A stretch of 35,443 nt of DNA. Source: a virus. The position numbers and the translations under genes were made by a program. The DNA lies in IMG/VR virus record IMGVR_UViG_3300049856_000199, positions 1 to 35,443 of that record, one strand, 5' to 3'. The stretch's first letter is position 1. Every line of letters begins with the position of its first letter. Positions 28,998-35,443 of this stretch are shown one piece after another. Under the pieces are notes generated by a model, which saw only the letters and a program-made list of their open reading frames with translations, had not been told where the DNA came from and did no database searches.

Positions 28998-29777
28998 TTA
29001 GTCCTCCACGATTCGCCAAGTGAGGATGCCTGTTGAATAATAACCCGGCAGTCCTTGGCCTAATTTCTCATTGAGCTTATAGCCGATTCCCTGTCTATTG
29101 CTCGCAGTTGATTCTAATAACAGTGTGTAATAGGTATCAACATCATTCCGATCAGGCATGAATTCAACATGCCCCTTCTTAATAATGTCCTTAAGGAAAT
29201 CAATAGCATCCTGCTTTCCAGTCAGATTTGTCTCTATGGCATCGTTGTCCTGGAAGCAGATATCGGTAATGAAGTCGATATTCATGGTGATGGTTCGCTT
29301 CTGGCCAAAGGTCACAACTTCAATACGTCCAGATCCAGTTTCAGTGCTATTGGCCTCCACGGCCTGCACGTCTTCATCTGGCCCTACCCAGTCAAGTAAG
29401 AAGAACTGGGGCTTATATTCAAACCCTGAAGCATTGGTGAAGGTATACGTATTGGCTCCGGTCAGGTCCCCTCCGGAATAGCCTAGAAGATCATATAATG
29501 GATTGTCAGCGTGAGGCCCAGTGGCTTTTCTCAGGGCGAAAGTCCCGCTTGCTGAGATAGTGATGATCCTAGTGGATCGATCAATGCCAACGGCATATAT
29601 CAAAGCGCCAGCTTCTGTAAGAGCCCGCTGAACTTCAATGATGAACTCTGTTATTGAATAGTACCCTACGGATAGCTCTGCTGTAAGGATCGGCCCGCCC
29701 TCGTCGAAGTCGATGCTTGTAGATCCTTCTAAAATCTGGTGGCCATAATAAAACTTTGCTCTAGTTTGTAGTGCCAT
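28998..29777 (-). CDS. Distal tail protein-like, 259 aa
   Basis: ATG at 29777 shares bases with the tape measure stop (TAATG). The product is beta-rich (DFDEGGPILTAELSVGYYSITEFIIEVQRALTEAG, GIDRSTRIITISASGTFALRK, GSGRIEVVTFGQKRTITMNIDFITD) and ends RRQGIGYKLNEKL-type loops. A protein of this size right after the tape measure is the usual place for the distal tail protein, which joins the tube to the tip. The family was not recognised, so the assignment is positional. Confidence 0.65.
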   Translation of the reverse strand: MALQTRAKFYYGHQILEGSTSIDFDEGGPILTAELSVGYYSITEFIIEVQRALTEAGALIYAVGIDRSTRIITISASGTFALRKATGPHADNPLYDLLGYSGGDLTGANTYTFTNASGFEYKPQFFLLDWVGPDEDVQAVEANSTETGSGRIEVVTFGQKRTITMNIDFITDICFQDNDAIETNLTGKQDAIDFLKDIIKKGHVEFMPDRNDVDTYYTLLLESTASNRQGIGYKLNEKLGQGLPGYYSTGILTWRIVED

Positions 29778-31729
29778 TAAGCAAGAACTCCCCTGCGAAC
29801 GCTCACGCCCTGTTTGTCGAAAGCATCATTCAGAAGTCTGGTTATGCGTAGTCCAGTTTCATCGCTGTCTAGTACGTCGCCTTGGATGTTAACCACGACG
29901 CTGGTGTCGTTTCTTCTTGTTAGGTCTGCTGTTGGCGTTGGTCCTATTGGCTCAACCACTGTTGGATTATCGGCTGTGCCAGATGCTGGAGCAAAAGAAG
30001 ATCCGCCGCCACCGCCGCCCACAGCAGATATTTTTGCTATATTTGCAGCTGCCGCCGCACCAACAAGTGCTGCTGCTGCAAAGTTGAAAGGATATGGAAC
30101 CGTTGCTAGGGCGTTTTGAACAGCACGATATCCATCAATTGTCGCCTGAGCTATCGCCGCTGCCTTACCTATTTCAGCAAGAGTTCCCGTTGAGTTTTGC
30201 TGAAGAGTTGCAATTTGTCCAAGGGCTGTCCTTGTTCCATCAATCTGCTGTTGTCTGCTTTTCTTGTCAGTATCAAGAATCAGCTTATTTGCTTTATCGT
30301 TGATATCGGCAAGGTCTTGTCCAAGTTTAGCCTTAAGTATCTTTTCTTCATCATTGAACTGCTGTATAGTCGCAATCTTTCCTGTTCTGAAATCAAGCTC
30401 TAGCTTATTGTCTTGATTTATAAACTCTTGTTCCTTGGCAATTCTTAATGCATTCAGTCCATCAAGCTGAGCAATAAGCTTCTGTTCTGCAGTTCCTTCA
30501 CCATCAGCTGCCAGCGCAATGCTCTTTTCAATTCCTGCTTGTTTTATTGTGGCAATAGCTGTGTTGAATCTGATTTCTTCTGCAAGCTTAAAGTCGGAGT
30601 TTCTCTGAAGTCTTTTTTGCTCTTCTTTTATTGCTTGTTCTGATTGAGCTTTTGCATCTTCTGAAGATCTTCCACCGAGATCGCTAAGCTGCCTGTTTAA
30701 AAGCCTAAGGGTTTCTCTAAACCCCTCAAGCCTAGCCTGCACAGGGCCAGCGGCGAGAAGGCCAATGTCTGAAATGCTGTTTACTGCTCCATTTGAAACA
30801 GCCTCAAGCTCTTTAATCTGATCTTGAATATCTTTTATCGATGCATTTAGCTTGTCGGCACCAGACCCATAATTTTTATCAATAGCATCTTTGGCTTTTT
30901 TGGCGCCAGCAGCAATTAAATCAAAAGCATCTCTGAATGCAGGTCCAAAAACATTGCTTGCAAGAACAGAGGCGGCCTCTAGAGAATCTTTTGCAGCGTT
31001 CTTTAATCGAACAAATGCATCTCCTGTTTGATTAAGAGTAAGGTCAACCTCGGCGTATTTCTTCTTTCCCTGTTCAAGCGTTGCATTTAATATCGCTTGT
31101 TGTCTTTCTTCTTGAGACAGAAGATCAACACTAATTCCAAGGCTTCTTGAATAATCCTTCAAAACTTTATCTGTATCTAAATATATACCAACGGCTTTAA
31201 GCGCCTTTTGAGATCCAGAAGCAATTGCTTGATTCAATCTTTCAAAGTTTGAAACAAGATCACCACCAAATACGGCACCAACTTGTCTTGCAAGGGCTAG
31301 GGTTTCTGGAAGCCTTTTTGCGTTTTCTCCAAACTGTACAAAACCTTCGCTTGCCGCCTTAAGTAAATCAGTTGTATCAGCCAGGCCGCCAGCAGCTGAT
31401 TCTAGCTGGCTCTTTATTGCTTGCCCTGCAAGGCCAGAGCTTTGAGCAAGAAGATCAAACTGGGCATTGATAGACTTTATCTTCTCGCCCTCAAGAACAA
31501 ATTCAAATGCAGTCTTTCCAATTTCAGCGATAGCACCGAGAGCAGACTTAATTAAAAAAAGTCCGGCAAGAATATCTGTTGGGCTGGATATGCTAGTCAA
31601 AGCGCTGGAAAACGAGCTGCCTATGCTTTTTGCGGCGTCATCACCAGAAGACTTAACCTTGGCAAATCCTCTTTGGATTGTTCCATCGTCAAGAATAATT
31701 TCTAAAACAATCTGGTTATCAGATGCCAT
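29777..31729 (-). CDS. Tape measure protein
   Basis: The 650-aa product starts MASDNQIVLEIILDDGTIQRGFAKVKSSGDDAAKSIGSSF. It shows long helical and coiled segments with hydrophobic patches (DILAGLFLIKSALGAIAEIGKTAFEFVLEG). It ends with the tape measure-type motif YRAVQNALATVPYPFNFAAAALVGAAAAANIAKIS and a Gly-rich tail. At about 0.15 nm per residue (known rule) the tail would be near 100 nm. The start overlaps the stop of the G/GT chaperone pair, the standard order. The N-terminal 'DDGTIQRGFAKVKSS' pattern is typical of this group. Confidence 0.9.
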   Translation of the reverse strand: MASDNQIVLEIILDDGTIQRGFAKVKSSGDDAAKSIGSSFSSALTSISSPTDILAGLFLIKSALGAIAEIGKTAFEFVLEGEKIKSINAQFDLLAQSSGLAGQAIKSQLESAAGGLADTTDLLKAASEGFVQFGENAKRLPETLALARQVGAVFGGDLVSNFERLNQAIASGSQKALKAVGIYLDTDKVLKDYSRSLGISVDLLSQEERQQAILNATLEQGKKKYAEVDLTLNQTGDAFVRLKNAAKDSLEAASVLASNVFGPAFRDAFDLIAAGAKKAKDAIDKNYGSGADKLNASIKDIQDQIKELEAVSNGAVNSISDIGLLAAGPVQARLEGFRETLRLLNRQLSDLGGRSSEDAKAQSEQAIKEEQKRLQRNSDFKLAEEIRFNTAIATIKQAGIEKSIALAADGEGTAEQKLIAQLDGLNALRIAKEQEFINQDNKLELDFRTGKIATIQQFNDEEKILKAKLGQDLADINDKANKLILDTDKKSRQQQIDGTRTALGQIATLQQNSTGTLAEIGKAAAIAQATIDGYRAVQNALATVPYPFNFAAAALVGAAAAANIAKISAVGGGGGGSSFAPASGTADNPTVVEPIGPTPTADLTRRNDTSVVVNIQGDVLDSDETGLRITRLLNDAFDKQGVSVRRGVLA

Positions 31730-32285
31730 TAACGACTTCTCATTATTTCAAAGAGTTCTTTTGTTGAAAGAATTTTATTTCCGGAAGAATTGTAAGATTT
31801 TGGATATGCAATCTTATGAAGATCTTTCCACTCTCGCGAACGAATGCTTTCTTTCTTGTTAGGCCAGTCCATTTGACCAAGTCCAACAAGTCTTTCGTGT
31901 GAATCTATTGATCGCATTGCTTGCACATATACTCCAAGTTCATCGACATAAAGTTGATCTATGTCTCTCGGTGTCCAACCATAAAACCGACAGAGCCTGG
32001 CATATGTTAGCTCTAGTTCTGTGGGCTTACCGTCTTTTTTTTTGGATTGAAGATGAACTCGATGAGGTCAATGAAGTCTTGGGCATCCAAAAGATCAGAT
32101 GCTTTAGCTCCGAGACCTAGGCCCATGAAGAAAGCATCATACACATCATAAACCTCAGCAGGGTCTGCAGCCTTAAGCTTTGCTTCCAAAACCTTCTGCT
32201 CGCCGAGCTTAGGCACGCGCATTGAATACGCCTGCCCGTTTGCTTTGATGGATACTGTTTTCTCTGAGCCTATTTCAAAGTTCAT
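31729..32285 (-). CDS. Tail assembly chaperone GT fusion (programmed -1 frameshift)
   Basis: Ribosomes starting at 32285 can slip -1 on the A9 run (32043-32035 on the minus strand). They then read a second open frame to TAA at 31731-31729, which abuts the tape measure. That frame continues DGKPTELELTYARLCRFYGWTPRDIDQLYVDELGVYV and then MQAMRSIDSHERLVGLGQ, a typical T-domain. The fused protein would be about 185 aa. A 65-aa piece starting at 31926 has no independent ribosome site. The lambda G/GT system needs the same arrangement. A stem (TAGAGC/GCTCTG) begins 20 bases downstream. Confidence 0.75.
32013..32285 (-). CDS. Tail assembly chaperone G
   Basis: The 90-aa unshifted product has ATG at 32285 with AGGGG five bases upstream. 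It reads MNFEIGSEKTVSIKANGQAYSMRVPKLGEQKVLEAKL, then acidic helices (DPAEVYDVYDAFFMGLG, DLLDAQDFIDLIEFIFNPKKKTVSPQN). It lies between the tube protein and tape measure genes, as chaperone G does. It coats the tape measure during assembly and is absent from virions in known systems. It terminates shortly after the slippery A9. Confidence 0.8.
   Translation of the reverse strand: MNFEIGSEKTVSIKANGQAYSMRVPKLGEQKVLEAKLKAADPAEVYDVYDAFFMGLGLGAKASDLLDAQDFIDLIEFIFNPKKKTVSPQN
32035..32043 (-). promoter_or_regulatory. Slippery A9 site for -1 frameshift
   Basis: Nine adenines on the minus strand contain an A-AAA-AAA heptamer. The zero frame reads CCA-AAA-AAA-AAG, and re-pairing in -1 is fully possible. 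The -1 frame is open from here to 31729. Transcriptional slippage on A9 could give the same product. Confidence 0.7.
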
Positions 32286-32294
32286 CTAATCCCC

Positions 32295-33224
32295 TTATGC
32301 TACTGGAATCGCTCCAGCGTCGCCGTATGAGAAGAAGTTAACAGCTTGAGCTTTAGTCAGGTCAAGATATACAACTGCTTCGACAGGCAGCACCAATTCG
32401 TTTTCAGCAGAGAAAGTCAATTCGCCAAGCTTCAGCTTTGCTTTGTGGAAAGTAAAGTCCTCTGAAGGATTTTGGTCCGCAACGAACTTCAAAGGTCTGA
32501 AGACAAGCTTTGTAGAAACGTCTGAAGTTGATTTGAACAAGTTCTTAGAACCGTATCCAGTGATCACCTTTGCAGAAGCATCGTCAGTCACAATGGTAGA
32601 TCCGTAGAAGTTTAAAGCTCTACGAACATTGGCTACACTTGTATCCTTCATTTCAAAAGCCGCACCGCCAGTTAGGCCTTTGCGGATTTCTTCTAAGACG
32701 AAGTCTCCATATTGAGGAGCTGTGATATCAACCAATTGCTCGTCGATAGTAACAGTGGTGTCACCGCTTGTAGCTCCAACATCAACTTGAGTTTGGCCGA
32801 ATTGGCTAACAGTGATGGTGAAGTTTGTGCGAGAAGCTTCCGCAAGAGCATCGCGACCTTCGTATGCATAACCATTGGTCACAAAAGTCACCTCGATATG
32901 TTCTCCGGTAGCTGTTGATGCCGCCCATGCAAGAGCATCGATCACTCCAGAAACTGCAGTTGCAACAGCAATTGCTGTAGCATTCGCAGAGATGGCAACA
33001 GCGTGTCCAGTTGCTACTGGAACAGCCGGATCAACACCCGCGCCACCGACGTTCATCCAGAAATAATGCTTAAGCTGAGTGACTGGCTCGTGCAGGATGA
33101 AATATTTGTTTTGCAATGAGCTTGAAACGTCTGCTTTAGCAACGATGCAAGTTGTTTGCGCTGTATCTTCCCCAAGGAGGATACCTACGACCCCTAAATT
33201 ATAAGAACTGGTATTACATGACAT
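32295..33224 (-). CDS. Major tail (tube) protein
   Basis: ATG at 33224 with GGGAGG upstream. The 309-aa protein begins MSCNTSSYNLGVVGILLGEDTAQTTCIVAKADVSSS. The middle has a strand-rich region (THIEVTF-type: GEHIEVTFVTNGYAYEG) and the end is ENELVLPVEAVVYLDLTKAQAVNFFSYGDAGAIPV. Size, beta-rich character and the position just before the G/GT chaperones identify the tube subunit. It would polymerise along the tape measure into the tail tube. Ala-rich insertion (about 75-110) may be a surface domain. Confidence 0.8.
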   Translation of the reverse strand: MSCNTSSYNLGVVGILLGEDTAQTTCIVAKADVSSSLQNKYFILHEPVTQLKHYFWMNVGGAGVDPAVPVATGHAVAISANATAIAVATAVSGVIDALAWAASTATGEHIEVTFVTNGYAYEGRDALAEASRTNFTITVSQFGQTQVDVGATSGDTTVTIDEQLVDITAPQYGDFVLEEIRKGLTGGAAFEMKDTSVANVRRALNFYGSTIVTDDASAKVITGYGSKNLFKSTSDVSTKLVFRPLKFVADQNPSEDFTFHKAKLKLGELTFSAENELVLPVEAVVYLDLTKAQAVNFFSYGDAGAIPVA

Positions 33225-33258
33225 GACTTTAACCTCCCTGTTAAATAGTCAAATTTTG

Positions 33259-33684
33259 TTAGCTAAGACAAACCTCAACTCTGCAGTCGAACACCATCAC
33301 CGCACGCACGACATTGTCATTCGTATCGAGATTGAGTGGTTCGAGCCCAAGACTGACGAGATAAACTCCCTTTATCCCTGTTCCCGCCTGGTTCAGAGTA
33401 TTACAACAAGCTTTAATTACTTCTTCACTCCTGTCAATCGCCTCATCTAAGGCAACAGCAGGCTCCCTATATCCCTTAAAATAACAACGGACCTCTACGG
33501 TCGCAGTCATTTCAAGATGCGTAGCTCCTGTTTCTGTTCCAGTGACTCCAACCAAAGACTGAAAGTAAGCACGGTCCATAAGAGTCGATGGAATATTATC
33601 GTCTTGGAAAGCGTCTTCCCATTCAGTGAAGGCCAAAGAGTCTAGTTGAGTTCTGAAGTATGGACGAACGTCTGATAAACTCAT
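33259..33684 (-). CDS. Tail terminator/completion protein-like
   Basis: ATG at 33684 overlaps the preceding stop (ATGA). The 141-aa protein has MSLSDVRPYFRTQLDSLAFTEWEDAF, a central beta sheet (THLEMTATVEVRCYFKGYREPAVALDEAIDRSEEVIKACCN) and ends VVRAVMVFDCRVEVCLS. The helix-beta-helix order with 'V.V.CYF.G.....A.D.A...' matches the fold of tail terminators (gpU-like) by pattern. It lies between the neck adaptor and tube genes, as expected. It should cap the tube end. Confidence 0.7.
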   Translation of the reverse strand: MSLSDVRPYFRTQLDSLAFTEWEDAFQDDNIPSTLMDRAYFQSLVGVTGTETGATHLEMTATVEVRCYFKGYREPAVALDEAIDRSEEVIKACCNTLNQAGTGIKGVYLVSLGLEPLNLDTNDNVVRAVMVFDCRVEVCLS

Positions 33685-34391
33685 CTTCGATAGATCCTGA
33701 TTGATCGCATTTCGTAAGCTTCGGCATTGGTTTGCTCGGTGTCTTTGTCAAAATCAATGAGCAGACGGCCTCTATTCTTAGCTTTAAGAACCTTATCTTC
33801 ATAGTAAGATCCTTTTTGAGAAAACACATCGTCAGGCTGATTCTGTAATCCGAAATAAATAAGCTGCAGGGCCCAATAGGTAGAAAGTTTTCTAACTTCA
33901 TCGGTTACAAGAATGTCTGCCTTGGTGAATCTATTGCCATCAATGTCCCAGATTCTTTGCTCATCAAGCCAATCAAGAATCTCTGTCTGTGCTGCTCGGT
34001 GCATATCAAGGAAAGAACTTCTTCCGGGCTTGATCCATTTCAATATGTCAGGCTCATACTTTACAAGATCTTGGTCACTAGACCACAGGCCGTCAACAAC
34101 AGCAGTCACGACAACAATGTCTTTTGTGACAACGACAGGTGATCCAGTTGTGGTGATCTCAATGCTGACAGTTTTTGTTCCAGCAGATGTATATGTCCAA
34201 TCCAGATACCAGTCTTTATATGAAAGACCCGTACCAGATACTGTGACAAAACCATTTCCAGTTTCTGGCTCGATACGAACTAGCGTGATAGCAGGCTCGT
34301 CCTTAGAAATATAAGATTTTGTCGCGTTCAAGCGAGTCTTATCGTTGACCTGCAGAATTGGTTCTAGTTCTAAAGCTCCGAAGATTGCCAT
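33681..34391 (-). CDS. Head-tail adaptor with N-terminal Ig-like domain
   Basis: ATG at 34391 (MAIFGALELEPILQVNDK) has AAGGAAT upstream, so I drop a 21-residue extension. The 236-aa protein has an Ig/PKD-like beta domain (about 30-95: GNGFVTVSGTGLSYKDWYLDWTYTSAGTKTVSIEITTTGSPVVVTKDIVV). A helical adaptor domain follows (SFLDMHRAAQTEILDWLDEQRIWD, VRKLSTYWALQLIYFGLQNQ, YYEDKVLKAKNRGRLLIDFDKD), like gp6/gp15 connectors. The fusion is unusual. The adaptor part should sit on the portal and the Ig domain may face outward. Confidence 0.7.
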   Translation of the reverse strand: MAIFGALELEPILQVNDKTRLNATKSYISKDEPAITLVRIEPETGNGFVTVSGTGLSYKDWYLDWTYTSAGTKTVSIEITTTGSPVVVTKDIVVVTAVVDGLWSSDQDLVKYEPDILKWIKPGRSSFLDMHRAAQTEILDWLDEQRIWDIDGNRFTKADILVTDEVRKLSTYWALQLIYFGLQNQPDDVFSQKGSYYEDKVLKAKNRGRLLIDFDKDTEQTNAEAYEMRSIRIYRR

Positions 34392-34392
34392 A

Positions 34393-34659
34393 TTATTCCT
34401 TGCTCCAAGACCAGAGTTCCTTTTCTTTCGGACACTCTTCTTTCTCAACAGCATTAAGACTGTGAGATATTTCTCCGCGAATCAAATACCAAATGTAGTC
34501 ATTCACATGAACACATGGAATCACCCACCACTTTGGATGCTCGCTCATGTAAGCTCTGCCCAAACGACCTGACAAGCTTTCATCGGGGTCGCCGAGCAGA
34601 AGAACATTCACAAACTGATCTAGGCCAAGACCTAGGTTATACAAAAACTGCTTGATCAT
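34393..34659 (-). CDS. 88-aa protein with LGDPDESLSGRLGRA motif
   Basis: ATG at 34659 overlaps the previous stop (ATGA). A longer start is rejected. The product is MIKQFLYNLGLGLDQFVNVLLLGDPDESLSGRLGRAYMSEHPKWWVIPCVHVNDYIWYLIRG and a charged tail. The 'GLDQxxNVLLxGDPDESLSxRxGRA' motif occurs in many phage proteins of unknown function (recalled by eye). The N-terminal helix is amphipathic and could lie on a membrane, and the Trp-rich part may be membrane-associated. Confidence 0.65.
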   Translation of the reverse strand: MIKQFLYNLGLGLDQFVNVLLLGDPDESLSGRLGRAYMSEHPKWWVIPCVHVNDYIWYLIRGEISHSLNAVEKEECPKEKELWSWSKE

Positions 34660-35141
34660 GCCCATCCGAGATAGGCCTTCATATCTGCAACTGTCCAAGC
34701 CAAGAACTCTGCACTTAAGCAATGATAAGGCTGAGACATATCGTCAGGAACACACAGCTGCAAAGCCACGCATCCTGTTTCAACGTCACCGCTTACAACA
34801 AGATTCAATAGATCCAAAGTAACAGTGATTGGAATTCCAATTGGAGTTAGATTTACATCAAGAGCTCTGAGCCTATGATGAATCCACATTGCTTGGCCAA
34901 TGTTCATATTGCTAGAAAGATTCAGCGCCTTCATTCGCTTCATTAGGCCTTGGGCATATTGCTGATTATCTTCAATCGTTTTGTTGATCTCTACAGTGAC
35001 CATTTCTTCTGGGCTTGGTGGGGAAACAGCATATGGAGCAAGCATTTCTGCCCATTGTTCTTCTGTCCACTCGATACCTTCGGGCTCAGAAAGCTGCCCG
35101 ATCACATTTGATTGATAGTCTAAAATATCTCTAGATGCCAT
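34656..35141 (-). CDS. 161-aa hypothetical protein after fibre A
   Basis: ATG at 35141 with AAGGGG six bases upstream, nine bases after the fibre A C-terminal fragment. The product MASRDILDYQSNVIGQLSEPEGIEWTEEQWAEMLAPYA is acidic and helical. It continues EMVTVEINKTIEDNQQYAQGLMKRMKALNLSSNMNIGQAMWIHHRLRALDVNL and ends DMKAYLGWA. No enzyme motif. A chaperone or fibre-assembly factor is inferred from the position right after the fibre gene. Confidence 0.65.
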   Translation of the reverse strand: MASRDILDYQSNVIGQLSEPEGIEWTEEQWAEMLAPYAVSPPSPEEMVTVEINKTIEDNQQYAQGLMKRMKALNLSSNMNIGQAMWIHHRLRALDVNLTPIGIPITVTLDLLNLVVSGDVETGCVALQLCVPDDMSQPYHCLSAEFLAWTVADMKAYLGWA

Positions 35142-35150
35142 TTTATCCCC

Positions 35151-35443
35151 TTACAAAGTTACTTGAGAATTCGCACCAGCTCCGCCAGTTGCTCCAGTTG
35201 AGCCAGAAGCTGTTCCACCAGTTGTTCCAGCAGAAGATGTTACATGCGTTCCAGATCCAGTTAGGATATTCAAAACCGTAACATATCCAGAATCTCCGCC
35301 GTCTCCAGCGTTTCCAGCTGTGCCAGTACCATTTCCGTTTCCAGAGTTTCCACCGGTGCCGCCGTTTGCTCTAATCAAAGAAGTGACTGCAGATCCTGTT
35401 TTGGTTCCATATACTAGAAGCACATAACCACCACCACCACCAC
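35151..35443 (-). CDS. Fibre A, C-terminal glycine-rich fragment (enters at right edge)
   Basis: Open in one frame from the window end with no start, beginning GGGGGYVLLVYGTKTGSAV, then Gly/Asn/Thr-rich repeats, ending GATGGAGANSQVTL and a stop at 35151. A run of Gly followed by YVLLVYGTKTG is typical of the C-terminal part of Gly-rich fibres whose N-terminal part ends like fibre A at the left edge ([10 protein letters not shown]). If the molecule is circular this is the same gene. Direct joining of the ends puts the two parts out of frame, so bases are missing. Confidence 0.75.
   Translation of the reverse strand, partial: GGGGGYVLLVYGTKTGSAVTSLIRANGGTGGNSGNGNGTGTAGNAGDGGDSGYVTVLNILTGSGTHVTSSAGTTGGTASGSTGATGGAGANSQVTL

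Noticed and set aside
31729-31926. Independent 65-aa gene before the tape measure
   Set aside because: No ribosome site. Its frame is open upstream to the A9 run, so it is better read as the T part of a frameshift product.
33913-34314. Plus-strand 133-aa ORF antisense to the adaptor gene
   Set aside because: No ribosome site and no domain. The minus frame continues the neck gene order.
1-35443. Direct terminal repeats at the window ends
   Set aside because: The first and last bases do not share a copied sequence beyond Gly-codon low complexity.
1-35443. Integrase, attachment site or transposase
   Set aside because: No tyrosine or serine recombinase motif and no tRNA-like att core was seen. 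Prophage origin is not supported by this window.

Overview
The window reads as a nearly complete genome of a small tailed bacteriophage (about 35.4 kb) with siphovirus architecture. It has small and large terminase, portal, scaffold, HK97-type capsid protein, neck proteins, tail terminator, tail tube protein, a frameshifted tail-assembly chaperone pair, a tape measure, several fibres and lysis genes. No contractile sheath is recognisable. Lipobox-bearing proteins and a spanin-like pair point to a Gram-negative host. The flavour of the fibres and small lipoproteins recalls phages of predatory or environmental Proteobacteria/Bdellovibrionota, but the sequence does not prove a host. No integrase, CI-like repressor, polymerase, helicase or primase was recognised.

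Both window ends lie in the glycine-rich part of what looks like one fibre gene. The 5' part (1..2777, minus) runs off the left edge and a matching glycine-rich C-terminus (35151..35443, minus) enters from the right edge. The molecule is therefore probably circular or circularly permuted and was opened in a low-complexity repeat. The direct join is out of frame, so a short piece is probably missing. Read as a circle, the late genes form one minus-strand block: TerS, TerL, portal, two morphogenesis-like proteins, scaffold, capsid, three small proteins, fibre A, (edge), two small proteins, Ig-adaptor fusion, tail terminator, tube protein, G/GT chaperones, tape measure, distal protein, fibres B and C, holin/spanin/endolysin group, tail hub-like protein, two virion-like proteins, metallophosphoesterase, zincin and a lipoprotein lysozyme-like enzyme.

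The plus-strand block (about 11327-17180) is the early cassette: densely packed, mostly tiny genes linked by start/stop overlaps. It includes an ERF-type annealing protein ending in an SSB-like acidic tip, a PD-(D/E)xK-like nuclease, a RusA-like resolvase, several tiny membrane or lipoprotein peptides and a Gly-X repeat protein. The early and late blocks meet tail-to-tail at 17177-17180 with overlapping stop codons.

The most interesting stretch is 9.6-11.3 kb, between the blocks. It contains three palindromes sharing the 9-mer GTTTACAAA. Two of them overlap plausible plus-strand promoters, one facing the early operon and one facing about 480 bp without any ORF. That ORF-less stretch holds a series of stem-loops, one with G-U pairs that only work on the plus strand. 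I propose it encodes a large structured non-coding RNA of unknown class. A separate GTGAC/GTCAC operator cluster lies between the divergent genes at 11091 and 11327.
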